Source: Pseudomonas sp. FP2335 (GTDB taxonomy: Bacteria; Pseudomonadota; Gammaproteobacteria; Pseudomonadales; Pseudomonadaceae). From it: 64,000 nucleotides of DNA. Positions 33,843-42,042 of this stretch are shown piece by piece. The notes beneath the pieces were generated by a model. It worked only from the letters and a program-made list of their open reading frames with translations, searched no databases and had not been told where the DNA came from. Position 1 is the first letter of the stretch, and every line of letters starts with the position of its first letter. A program made the translations under genes and the position numbers. The stretch lies in NCBI RefSeq assembly GCF_030687535.1, contig NZ_CP117437.1:5949501-6013500 (forward strand). Reading direction: 5' to 3'.

Positions 33843-36716
33843 TCAGGGAAAACCTGCATTTTTCCGTAACAAATCTGCCAGCCCTTGTGCCTGCATCGGC
33901 CGGCTGATCAGGTAGCCCTGCACTTCGTCACAACGCTCCAGCCGCAGGAAGTCCAACTGCTGCTGATCTTCCACGCCTTCGGCCACCACTTTCAGCGCCA
34001 GGCCATGGGCCATGGCAATGATTGCGCGGGTGATCGCCGCATCTTCGCGGCCCTGGCCGAGGCCACGGATGAAGGTTTGGTCGATCTTTACGTAATCCAC
34101 CGGGATGCGCTTGAGGTAGCTGAGGGAGGAATAACCTGTGCCGAAATCGTCGATGGCCAGCTTCACGCCCAGGTCGCGCAACTGCTGGAAGGTCGAGATG
34201 ATGTGTTCGACGCTGTCGAGCAGCTGGCTTTCCGTCAACTCCAGCTCAAGGTATTGCGGGTCCAGCCCGGTTTCTTCGAGGACCTGGCGCACCAGGCTGA
34301 CCAGCTTGCCCTGGCGCAACTGATGCACCGACAGGTTCACCGACACGCGAATCGGCACCAGCCCCTGGCGTTGCCACTCACACGCCTGCCAGCAGGCCTG
34401 GCGCAGCACGAACTCGCCCAACGGTGCGATCAGGCCGGTCTCTTCGGCCAGGCCGATAAACTCGCCCGGCGGCACCATGCCCCACTGCGGATGCTCCCAC
34501 CGCACCAGCGCCTCGGCGGCATTCAGCTTTCCAGTGGCCAGGCACAGCTTGGGTTGGTAGAACACCGTGAGCTGGCGCTCGTCGATGGCCTTGCGCAGCT
34601 GGTTTTCCAGCTGCAAACGCTCCAGCGTGCTGGCTTGCAGGCTGTCGGTGTAGAACTGGAAGTTATTGCCGCCCAGGTGTTTGGCATGCTGCATGGCCAT
34701 GTTCGATTGGCTGACCAACGCGGAAATTTCACGCGCATTATCCGGCAGCAGGCTGACGCCCATCGAGGCGCTGACCACCAACTCATGCCCGTCCACCGTC
34801 ACCGGCACCCGCAGCTTGGCCAGCAGCCGGGTGGCCACGCGTGCCAGGCTCGACAGGCTGCCGTATGCGTCGAACAGCACGGCGAATTCATCGCCGGACA
34901 AGCGCGCAATGGTGTCCGCCTCGGGCAAGGCGTTGATCAGGCGCCGTGACATTTTTTGCAGCAACTGGTCGGCGACTTCATGGCCGAGGCTGTCATTGAG
35001 CAGCTTGAAACGGTCCAGGTTGATGTGCAGCAACGCCAGGCTACGCCCGCCCAGGCGCACCCGTGAGTGAGCTTCGCGCAGGCGTTCGCGGAACAGCGAG
35101 CGGTTGGCCAGGCCGGTCAGCTCGTCATAGTGGGTGAGGTAGCGCATGCGCTCTTCGGACTCGCGGCGCGCGGATAGATCGGCGAAAAAGCCCACGATAT
35201 GGCTGACTTTTCCCCGAACATCGCGCACCACATTCAATTGCAGCCACTGCGGGTACAGCTCGCCGTTCTTGCGCGTTTCCACCAGCTCGCCCTGCCAGGT
35301 GCCGTGGCTGAGCAACGCCTGGCGGATCACCGGGAAGTGCCGGCGCGCATCGCGGCTACTGGGCAGCTCGACGACGTTGCGCCCGAGCATGTCGTCGATC
35401 TCAAACCCGGTGACGCGGCTGAACGCCTGGTTGACCGCGATCAACTTGTAGTCCGGGTCCAGAATCACGATGCCTTCGCTGGCCGCCTCGAATACCGTCG
35501 ACGCGAGCCGCTGCTGTTCTTCCAGGACCTTGCCGGCACTGATGTCGCGGCGTGTACCGAGCATTCGCGTGACCCGGCCACTGGGCGCACGCTCGACAGC
35601 GCGGCCACGGTCTTCGATCCAGACCCAGTGGCCGGCACCGTGACGCACGCGGTACTCGACTTGATAGTCCTCGCTGCGGCCCTTGAGGTGCTCGACCAGC
35701 GCGCGCTTGAGCAACGGCAAGTCATCGGGGTGCAGGCGCGGCTTGAGGTGGCTGAGCATCGCCGTGACGTACTCGGGCTCCAGGCCGAACAGTTCCTTGA
35801 GTTGAGTGTGGTGGACTTCGTCGGTTTGCAGATTCCAGTCCCACAGGCCCAGTTCGCTGGCTTGCAACGCCATGGCCAGGCGCGCTTCGCTTTTATTCAG
35901 GGCGAGGCTGGCGGCGTCGAGCTCCTGGCTGCGTTGCGCCACCCGGTCTTGCAGGCCGGTCTGGGCATTGCGCAGTTCCTGTTCGATCTGGCGACGCTGT
36001 TCGACTTCGCGCACCAGGTCTTGATTCAACTGCTCGCTGCGCTGCTGCGCCTGCTGCAGATGTTCGATCAGCGCCTGGTTCTGGAAGCGCCGCAGCAGCC
36101 CGCGCTGGATCAGGCGGTTGACTTGCCACGCCACCACGCTCAAGGAGGCCAGCAGGATCAGGCCGAGCACGCCCCAGCCTTGCTGCTGCGGGGCGCCGTT
36201 CCAGAACAGATAGACAATCGCCGGCAACAGGCACGGCACGGCAAACGACAAGAACGCCGGCAGGCTCACGGCGTAGGCCACGCTGGCCGACAGCGTTGCG
36301 GCGCCGATCAGGCCGAATACCCACGCCTGCTGCATGAAGCTGTCCGCTGGCACCAGGGCGATGGCGGCGATGGCCAGGGTCAGGCCGCTGACCGCCGAGC
36401 CGAGCATGAACATGCGCCGCCACACCGGCTGCGCCTGGCGGCTGGGCATCGCCGAATCAAACGCCGCCACCTGGATCACCCGCATCGCGACCAGTGCCAG
36501 CAGCCAGACCAGCCAGATGCTGTCCAGCAGGTATTGCTTGGGGTTCCACAGCAACCAGGCGCAGACCAGGCCATTGATCAGCATCAACAAGGTGGGCAGC
36601 AACGAGCCCTGATACAGCAGGCGCGTGCGTTCGACCGCCATCTCGGTGGCGTACTGCTTGCGGATAACCTGCGCCGGCGCCACCGAGGGGCTGAGCAGGT
36701 CGGTACTGAGGGTCAT
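33843..36716 (-). CDS. Membrane PAS-GGDEF-EAL protein (cyclic-di-GMP turnover)
   Basis: This 957-residue protein controls c-di-GMP. In order: about six hydrophobic segments (residues ~20-190), a coiled coil (~195-265), two PAS domains (~270-400 and ~405-525), a GGDEF domain with signature RLSGDEFAVLF near 605, and an EAL domain with EALVRW near 733. The EAL residues look intact: VNLSVHQL, LELTESQ, AIDDFGTGYSSL, VDYVKIDQ and VAEGVE. The first glycine of GGDEF is serine, so cyclase activity is uncertain while phosphodiesterase activity is likely. I chose the ATG at 36716 (MTLSTDLLSP) over one 36 codons upstream. Confidence 0.92.
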   Translation of the reverse strand: MTLSTDLLSPSVAPAQVIRKQYATEMAVERTRLLYQGSLLPTLLMLINGLVCAWLLWNPKQYLLDSIWLVWLLALVAMRVIQVAAFDSAMPSRQAQPVWRRMFMLGSAVSGLTLAIAAIALVPADSFMQQAWVFGLIGAATLSASVAYAVSLPAFLSFAVPCLLPAIVYLFWNGAPQQQGWGVLGLILLASLSVVAWQVNRLIQRGLLRRFQNQALIEHLQQAQQRSEQLNQDLVREVEQRRQIEQELRNAQTGLQDRVAQRSQELDAASLALNKSEARLAMALQASELGLWDWNLQTDEVHHTQLKELFGLEPEYVTAMLSHLKPRLHPDDLPLLKRALVEHLKGRSEDYQVEYRVRHGAGHWVWIEDRGRAVERAPSGRVTRMLGTRRDISAGKVLEEQQRLASTVFEAASEGIVILDPDYKLIAVNQAFSRVTGFEIDDMLGRNVVELPSSRDARRHFPVIRQALLSHGTWQGELVETRKNGELYPQWLQLNVVRDVRGKVSHIVGFFADLSARRESEERMRYLTHYDELTGLANRSLFRERLREAHSRVRLGGRSLALLHINLDRFKLLNDSLGHEVADQLLQKMSRRLINALPEADTIARLSGDEFAVLFDAYGSLSSLARVATRLLAKLRVPVTVDGHELVVSASMGVSLLPDNAREISALVSQSNMAMQHAKHLGGNNFQFYTDSLQASTLERLQLENQLRKAIDERQLTVFYQPKLCLATGKLNAAEALVRWEHPQWGMVPPGEFIGLAEETGLIAPLGEFVLRQACWQACEWQRQGLVPIRVSVNLSVHQLRQGKLVSLVRQVLEETGLDPQYLELELTESQLLDSVEHIISTFQQLRDLGVKLAIDDFGTGYSSLSYLKRIPVDYVKIDQTFIRGLGQGREDAAITRAIIAMAHGLALKVVAEGVEDQQQLDFLRLERCDEVQGYLISRPMQAQGLADLLRKNAGFP

Positions 36717-36872
36717 AGGCAGTGTTCTTATAATGGTGAGCCCGAAACGTCGACGGAGCATACACAAGCAAAGGTCTGCGCCAAACTGCTCCACGTCATA
36801 AAATCCCCCAGGATTTACCTGCAAACCACGGGGGCAGACCCCTCAAGCGAAGCGTGGCGGGGCCTGGACCCT

Positions 36873-36888
36873 ATGACCGACCGGTCAT
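36873..36888. promoter_or_regulatory. Palindrome between the GGDEF/EAL gene and uvrD
   Basis: ATGACCGACCGGTCAT is an inverted repeat with 6-bp perfect arms, 73 bp before the uvrD start in a divergent promoter region. It looks like a TetR-type operator but has no assigned regulator. No canonical LexA box was seen in the gap. Confidence 0.3.
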
Positions 36889-36961
36889 CCGCCCCGGCAG
36901 AATTATCGACCATCCGGCATTGGGGTTTGCCCCACTCCGCCGAGGGCCATAGAATGCGCCG

Positions 36962-39145
36962 ATGCGCGATGATCTCTCCCTTTTGCTGAACTCCCTCAAC
37001 GATGCCCAACGCCAGGCCGTAGCGGCCCCCGTTGGCCGTCAGTTGGTCCTGGCCGGTGCCGGCTCCGGTAAAACCCGAGTGCTGGTGCACCGTATCGCCT
37101 GGTTGATCCAGGTCGAAAACGCGTCGCCCCATTCGATCCTGTCGGTGACCTTCACCAACAAGGCCGCTGCCGAGATGCGCCATCGCATCGAGCAGTTGAT
37201 GGGCATCAGCCCGGCCGGCATGTGGGTCGGCACCTTCCACGGCCTGGCACACCGCCTGTTGCGGGCGCACTGGCAGGAAGCGGGTCTGGCCCAGACCTTC
37301 CAGATCCTGGACAGCGATGACCAGCAACGTCTGGTCAAGCGGGTGATCCGCGAGCTGGGCCTCGACGAACAACGCTGGCCGGCGCGCCAGGCACAGTGGT
37401 TCATCAACGGCCAGAAAGACGAAGGCCTGCGCCCGCAGCACATCCAGGCCAGCGGCGACATGTTCCTGGCCACCATGCGCAGCATCTATGAAGCATACGA
37501 AGCGGCCTGCGCGCGCGCCGGGGTGATCGACTTCTCCGAGCTGCTGCTGCGCGCCCTCGACCTGTGGCGCGACAACCCGGGCTTGCTGGCCCATTACCAG
37601 AAGCGCTTCCGGCACATCCTGGTGGACGAGTTCCAGGACACCAACGCCGTGCAATACGCCTGGTTGCGCCTGCTGGCCAAGGGCGGCGACAGCCTGATGG
37701 TGGTGGGCGACGACGACCAGTCGATCTACGGCTGGCGTGGCGCGAAAATCGAGAACATCTACCAGTATTCCGAAGATTTCCCGGACGCCGTCACCATCCG
37801 CCTGGAGCAGAACTACCGCTCCACCGCCGGTATCCTCAAGGCCGCCAACGCCTTGATCGCCAACAACACCGGGCGCCTGGGCAAAGAGCTGTGGACCGAC
37901 GGCGGCGAAGGCGAGGCGATCAACCTGTACGCCGCGTTCAACGAGCACGATGAAGCACGCTATGTGGTGGAAACCATCGAGAGCGCGCTGAAAACCGGCC
38001 TCGCCCGCAGCGACATCGCCATCCTTTACCGCTCCAACGCCCAATCGCGGGTGCTGGAAGAAGCCTTGCTGCGCGAACGCATCCCGTACCGCATCTATGG
38101 CGGCCAGCGCTTCTTCGAGCGCGCCGAAATCAAGAACGCCATGGCCTACCTGCGCTTGCTGGAAGGGCGTGGCAACGATGCGGCGCTGGAGCGGGTGATC
38201 AATATCCCGGCGCGTGGCATCGGCGAGAAAACCGTCGAAGCGATCCGCGACCACGCGCGCCACGCCGATGTGTCGATGTGGGAAGCCATGCGCTTGCTCA
38301 TCGCCAATAAAGGCCTGACCGGGCGCGCAGCCGGGGCGCTGGGGGTGTTTGTCGAGCTGATCGAGAACCTCGCCGCCAAATGTGCCGAAATGCCGCTGCA
38401 TTTAATGACGCAGACAGTGATCGAACAGTCCGGGCTGATCGCCTATCACGAAGCGGAAAAAGGCGAGAAAGGCCAGGCTCGGGTAGAAAACCTTGAGGAA
38501 CTGGTCAGCGCCGCCCGTGCGTTCGAAAACACCGAGAATGAAGAAGACCTCACGCCGCTCGCCGCCTTCCTTGGCCATGCTTCGCTTGAAGCCGGGGATG
38601 CTCAGGCCGACGAGCATGAGGACAGCATCCAACTGATGACCTTGCACAGCGCCAAGGGCCTGGAATTCCCATATGTGTTCCTGGTGGGCATGGAAGAAGG
38701 CCTGTTCCCCCACAAGATGAGCCTGGAAGAACCCGGCCGCCTTGAGGAAGAGCGCCGCCTGGCCTACGTGGGCATTACCCGGGCGATGCAGAACCTGGTG
38801 ATGACCTACGCCGAGACACGACGCCTGTACGGCAGCGAGACCTACAACAAGGTGTCACGCTTCGTACGCGAAGTGCCGAAGGGGCTGATCCAGGAAGTGC
38901 GCCTGTCCAACAGCGTCAGCCGCCCGTTCGGTGGCGGCCAGCAGCAGAGCGCAAGCAGCTTGTTCGCCGGTTCCGCGATCCCGGAAACCGCGTTCAGCCT
39001 GGGCCAGCAGGTCAAGCATGCGATCTTTGGCGAAGGCGTGATCCTCAACTTCGAAGGCGCCGGTGCGCAGGCACGGGTGCAGGTTAACTTCGCCGAAGGC
39101 AGCAAGTGGCTGATGATGGGCTACGCGAAGCTCGAAGCAATCTGA
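36962..39145 (+). CDS. uvrD: DNA helicase II UvrD
   Basis: UvrD is a superfamily 1A 3'-5' helicase for nucleotide excision and mismatch repair. The 727-residue length is normal. All helicase motifs are visible: LAGAGSGKTRVL (motif I), LSVTFTNKAAAEM (Ia), VDEFQDTN (II), VVGDDDQSIYGWRGA (III), LEQNYRST (IV), LMTLHSAKGLEFPYVFLVG (V) and RRLAYVGITRAM (VI). The C-terminus has the Tudor-like RNA-polymerase-interacting segment (LGQQVKHAIFGEGVILN). No strong ribosome-binding site precedes the ATG at 36962, but the N-terminus fits the family. Confidence 0.98.
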   Translation: MRDDLSLLLNSLNDAQRQAVAAPVGRQLVLAGAGSGKTRVLVHRIAWLIQVENASPHSILSVTFTNKAAAEMRHRIEQLMGISPAGMWVGTFHGLAHRLLRAHWQEAGLAQTFQILDSDDQQRLVKRVIRELGLDEQRWPARQAQWFINGQKDEGLRPQHIQASGDMFLATMRSIYEAYEAACARAGVIDFSELLLRALDLWRDNPGLLAHYQKRFRHILVDEFQDTNAVQYAWLRLLAKGGDSLMVVGDDDQSIYGWRGAKIENIYQYSEDFPDAVTIRLEQNYRSTAGILKAANALIANNTGRLGKELWTDGGEGEAINLYAAFNEHDEARYVVETIESALKTGLARSDIAILYRSNAQSRVLEEALLRERIPYRIYGGQRFFERAEIKNAMAYLRLLEGRGNDAALERVINIPARGIGEKTVEAIRDHARHADVSMWEAMRLLIANKGLTGRAAGALGVFVELIENLAAKCAEMPLHLMTQTVIEQSGLIAYHEAEKGEKGQARVENLEELVSAARAFENTENEEDLTPLAAFLGHASLEAGDAQADEHEDSIQLMTLHSAKGLEFPYVFLVGMEEGLFPHKMSLEEPGRLEEERRLAYVGITRAMQNLVMTYAETRRLYGSETYNKVSRFVREVPKGLIQEVRLSNSVSRPFGGGQQQSASSLFAGSAIPETAFSLGQQVKHAIFGEGVILNFEGAGAQARVQVNFAEGSKWLMMGYAKLEAI

Positions 39146-39168
39146 CACATCTTCCTAGGATGAAGGTT

Positions 39169-39205
39169 ATTGGCCCGCCCTTGTAATTCACGAGCGCGGG
39201 CCAAT
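39169..39205 (+). terminator. Hairpin after uvrD
   Basis: ATTGGCCCGC (39169-39178) pairs perfectly with GCGGGCCAAT (39196-39205). No T run follows, so it is a weak or factor-assisted terminator candidate 23 bp after the uvrD stop. Confidence 0.5.
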
Positions 39206-39335
39206 ATCTGTAATAAGTCCTACGGACACTTCCGAATCCGTCCTACGCAAAAGCCCGAAACATTATGTCGCTAGCCACTGTCACGACACCTGTGCAACAT
39301 GGCGCGCGTGCAATCCACAAATGGGAATTCCCTTT

Positions 39336-40208
39336 ATGAAACGTTTTCTTAGCATCGCCATGGCGTTGTGCATCGGCCTGACGATGAGCCTCGACGCCAA
39401 CGCCAAGCGCTTCGGTGGCGGCAAAAGTTCGGGCGCAGCACCGACTCACCAGACCAGCCAAATGGCTCCATCCGCCGGTGGCATGGGCGGTGCAGCCGCG
39501 ACCGCAGGCGCAGCCGGTGCCGCTGGCGCCGCTGCCAAGGCTGGCGGTGCTTCGCGCTGGCTGGGCCCTCTGGCCGGCATCGCGGCCGGTGGCCTGCTCG
39601 CTTCCATGTTCATGGGCGGCGGCTTCCAGGGCATGCAGATCTTCGACATTCTGATCCTGGCGGTCATCGCCTTTGTGATCTTCCGCTTTATCGCCGCCCG
39701 TCGCCGCAAGCAGCAGGAGCACATGGCTCCAGCCGGTGCGCCGATGCAGCGTGAAGTGTTCGAGCAAAAGCCAGCCATGGGCTCGATCTTCGGCGGCGGT
39801 TCGCCAGCCGCTGCTGCCCGTCCGGTGATCAACGCACCGGCGTGGTTCAACGAAGAGCGTTTCGTCGAAGCAGCCCGCAGTCACTTCCAGTCCCTGCAAC
39901 AGCACTGGGACGCCAACGAAATGGACAAGATCGCCGAGTTCGTGACCCCGCAATTGCTGGAGTTCCTCAAGCGCGAACGCGCTGAGCTGGGCGATGCGTT
40001 CCAGTCGACCTACATCGACGACCTGCGCGTGCAACTGGACGGTGTGGATGACCGCGCCGACAAGACCATCGCCACCCTGACATTCAGCGGCGTGTCGAAA
40101 AACTCGCGCTTTGACCAGGGCGAAGTGTTCAGCGAAAGCTGGAACATGGAACGCCCACAAGGTGAAAACCAGCCTTGGCTGGTCGCCGGTATCCGCCAGA
40201 ACGGCTGA
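39336..40208 (+). CDS. Tim44-domain membrane protein
   Basis: The 290-residue protein has a signal-like N-terminus (FLSIAMALCIGLTMSLDANA), a Gly/Ala-rich low-complexity region (residues ~35-75), one or two hydrophobic segments (LGPLAGIAAGGLLASMFMGG and FDILILAVIAFVIFRFIAAR), and a C-terminal Tim44/Tim44-like domain (from ~170; FNEERFVEAARSHFQSLQQH). Bacterial members are inner-membrane proteins of unclear function. I chose the ATG at 39336 (MKRFLSIAM) because the upstream ATG at 39321 spoils the signal. A strong terminator follows. Confidence 0.9.
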   Translation: MKRFLSIAMALCIGLTMSLDANAKRFGGGKSSGAAPTHQTSQMAPSAGGMGGAAATAGAAGAAGAAAKAGGASRWLGPLAGIAAGGLLASMFMGGGFQGMQIFDILILAVIAFVIFRFIAARRRKQQEHMAPAGAPMQREVFEQKPAMGSIFGGGSPAAAARPVINAPAWFNEERFVEAARSHFQSLQQHWDANEMDKIAEFVTPQLLEFLKRERAELGDAFQSTYIDDLRVQLDGVDDRADKTIATLTFSGVSKNSRFDQGEVFSESWNMERPQGENQPWLVAGIRQNG

Positions 40209-40237
40209 TCACCTGGCGCCTTGAGCGCGCAGTAAAC

Positions 40238-40280
40238 GACCCCGACGGTGTATGCAAATACACCGCCGGGGTCTTTTTTT
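40238..40280 (+). terminator. Rho-independent terminator
   Basis: A long stem (GACCCCG-CGGTGTAT paired with ATACACCG-CGGGGTC, each arm about 15 bases with one mismatch) around GCAA is followed by seven T residues. It ends the Tim44 gene transcript and insulates the downstream sigma-factor gene. Confidence 0.93.
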
Positions 40281-40315
40281 GCCGGGCGGAAATGCGTTGC
40301 GGTTTTTACTGGATT

Positions 40316-40334
40316 AATGAGAAACATTCTCACT
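40316..40334. promoter_or_regulatory. Fur-box-like site upstream of the sigma-factor gene
   Basis: AATGAGAAACATTCTCACT is a near-palindrome (AATGAGA and TCTCACT arms) that fits the Pseudomonas Fur-box pattern derived from GATAATGATAATCATTATC. It lies 48 bp before the sigma-factor start codon, so iron repression of the haem locus is likely. Confidence 0.7.
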
Positions 40335-40382
40335 ATACTCGTGCCCTCTCCCGGTTCTGCCCGAGCATAGGAACGTGCCGCC

Positions 40383-40880
40383 GTGCTGGAAAAACTCTTC
40401 AATCAACACGCATCCGCGCTGCATCGCTACCTGTTGCGCAAAAAATGCACACCCAGCCTGGCCTCGGACCTGGTGCAGGACACCTTCCTGCGCATCGCCC
40501 AGCTGGAGAACGTGGAACGCATCCTGTGTGCGCCGTCCTACCTGTTTCGCGTCGCGCACAACCTCATGATCGACCACCATCGCCGCTACGGTGAAAAGCG
40601 CTTCGACAACGATGCCGCCGCCTATTTCGATACGTTGGTGGATGAGGCCAGCGGCCCCGAAGAACAGGCCCTCGACGCCCTTGCCCTGGAACAACTGGAA
40701 AGCCTGCTGGAGCGCATGCCAGAACGTACCCGTGACATCTTCCTGCTGTGCCGGGTCGAGGGCATGACGCACAAAGAGACCGCCCGCTATTTACGGATTT
40801 CCACAAGCTCTGTACAAAAACACATGGCGATGGCGCTGGCCAGGATTGGTAAGGCGCTTGACCCAGACCAGGAGGGCTAA
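40383..40880 (+). CDS. ECF sigma factor, FecI family
   Basis: The 165-residue protein has sigma-70 region 2 (ASDLVQDTFLRIAQ, PSYLFRVAHNLMIDHHRR) and region 4 (LLERMPERTRDIFLLCRVEG, followed by MTHKETARYLRISTSSVQKH), typical of FecI-type iron-starvation sigma factors. Translation starts at the GTG at 40383. A Fur-box-like site lies 48 bp upstream. A FecR-type regulator follows 43 bp downstream and a TonB receptor with a signalling domain after that, giving a complete cell-surface signalling set. The expected target is the receptor/hemophore promoter. Confidence 0.93.
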   Translation: MLEKLFNQHASALHRYLLRKKCTPSLASDLVQDTFLRIAQLENVERILCAPSYLFRVAHNLMIDHHRRYGEKRFDNDAAAYFDTLVDEASGPEEQALDALALEQLESLLERMPERTRDIFLLCRVEGMTHKETARYLRISTSSVQKHMAMALARIGKALDPDQEG

Positions 40881-40923
40881 GCCTTGGGTCTCTTGCAAAG
40901 CGATAAGGTAAACAGTCAGAACC

Positions 40924-41898
40924 GTGAATGCTTCCCCACAAACGACCGACCCGTTGGAGCGCAAAGCTGCCGATTGGGTGATGCGTCATCGACAAGGCCA
41001 GCTGTCGGCGCGTGAGCTAGAAGCTTTTCAGCGTTGGCAGGAAGCCGACCCCAGGCATGCCGCCGCTGCCGGTCGGGCGGATCGCGCCTGGCGCGCCACC
41101 GCCGCGCTCAAACGCCGCCCAGGCTATGTCAAACCGCAGCGCCCGCCACGCAGCCTCTGGACACGCTGGACAGCCACCAGCGCTGTCGGCGCCCTCGCGC
41201 TGGGGTGCTGGATGCTGCTTGCACCGCCCTTCTGGCTGCAAGCGCTGAGCAGCGACTATCACACCGGTTTCGGCGAGGTTCGCCACATCACCCTGGCGGA
41301 TGGCAGCCAGGTTGAACTGGGCAGCCACAGCATCCTGAACATCGCCTATGACGATCAGACCCGCCTGGTGAACCTGAGCCAGGGCGAAGCGGTGTTCACC
41401 CCATCGCCAATCAATGATCAGGAACGCCGCCCGTTTACCGTGCGCGCCCCCGGCGCCGACATCACCGCACGCGGCACGCGCTATCTGGTCGGTATCGGCC
41501 AGGAGCGTGAAGGCTGGGTTGGGGTGTTGCAGCATAAGGTCGAGGTCAATCTCACCCCTGCCCAGCGCGATGACGTGGCCGGGTCCGCGCTGCTGGAGCA
41601 AGGCAACAGCCTGCGCTTCAGCCCGAAAGCCGGGTTGGTGCCGCTCACCACGCACCCGGATGAACTGGCCAGCTGGCAGGAAGGTCGCCTGGTGTTCCAG
41701 CGCGAAGCGTTGGGCGATGCCGTGGCGCGCATCAACCGCTATCGGCCGGGGCTGATCGTAGTCAAAGGCGACACATTGCGCGCCGTGCGAATCAGTGCGG
41801 TGATGCGCCTGGACAACCTCGACGACGCCGTCAAACGTCTCGCACAGCAAGCCCACGGGCGCATTCTCGACCTGCCCGGGCTCACGCTGATCTACTGA
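40924..41898 (+). CDS. FecR-family anti-sigma/sensor protein
   Basis: This 324-residue transmembrane regulator should hold the partner sigma factor and receive the receptor signal in the periplasm. It has the N-terminal DUF4880 segment (AADWVMRHRQGQLSARELEA and FQRWQEADPRHAAA), one transmembrane helix near residues 86-106 (ATSAVGALALGCWMLLAPPF), and the periplasmic FecR domain (HITLADGSQVELGSHSILNI and FTVRAPGADITARGTRYLV). Translation starts at a GTG (40924); the ATG four bases on is out of frame. A weak terminator hairpin follows, so the receptor gene probably has its own promoter. Confidence 0.93.
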   Translation: MNASPQTTDPLERKAADWVMRHRQGQLSARELEAFQRWQEADPRHAAAAGRADRAWRATAALKRRPGYVKPQRPPRSLWTRWTATSAVGALALGCWMLLAPPFWLQALSSDYHTGFGEVRHITLADGSQVELGSHSILNIAYDDQTRLVNLSQGEAVFTPSPINDQERRPFTVRAPGADITARGTRYLVGIGQEREGWVGVLQHKVEVNLTPAQRDDVAGSALLEQGNSLRFSPKAGLVPLTTHPDELASWQEGRLVFQREALGDAVARINRYRPGLIVVKGDTLRAVRISAVMRLDNLDDAVKRLAQQAHGRILDLPGLTLIY

Positions 41899-41921
41899 AA
41901 GGCCGCGTCTGCGGGCCTTTT
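41898..41921 (+). terminator. Hairpin terminator after the FecR gene
   Basis: AAAGGCC-GC pairs with GC-GGGCCTTT around GTCT, with a short T run (four T). It starts at the last base of the fecR stop codon. Confidence 0.6.
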
Positions 41922-41937
41922 GACATCATTCATATAT

Positions 41938-41976
41938 AAAACGCGATACATAGACCATATCGATCTATCGCGTTTT
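41938..41976. promoter_or_regulatory. Inverted repeat upstream of the haem receptor gene
   Basis: AAAACGCGATA (41938-41948) and TATCGCGTTTT (41966-41976) are perfect 11-bp arms with a 17-base loop, about 65 bp before the receptor start codon. It could be an operator or an mRNA structure in the promoter recognised by the local ECF sigma factor. Function is inferred from position only. Confidence 0.45.
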
Positions 41977-42042
41977 GACTGCTGCTGCGTTTCTACTACA
42001 TGTGAATAACTCTTATTTGCTTTAGTGAGGCCGGTTTTGCAG

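Noticed and set aside
35199..38401. Long open frames opposite the GGDEF/EAL gene (596 codons) and uvrD (528 codons)
   Set aside because: They are antisense to well-defined domain proteins and have low-complexity translations.
40924..40928. ATG start for the FecR gene at 40928
   Set aside because: It is out of frame by one base; the in-frame start is the GTG at 40924.
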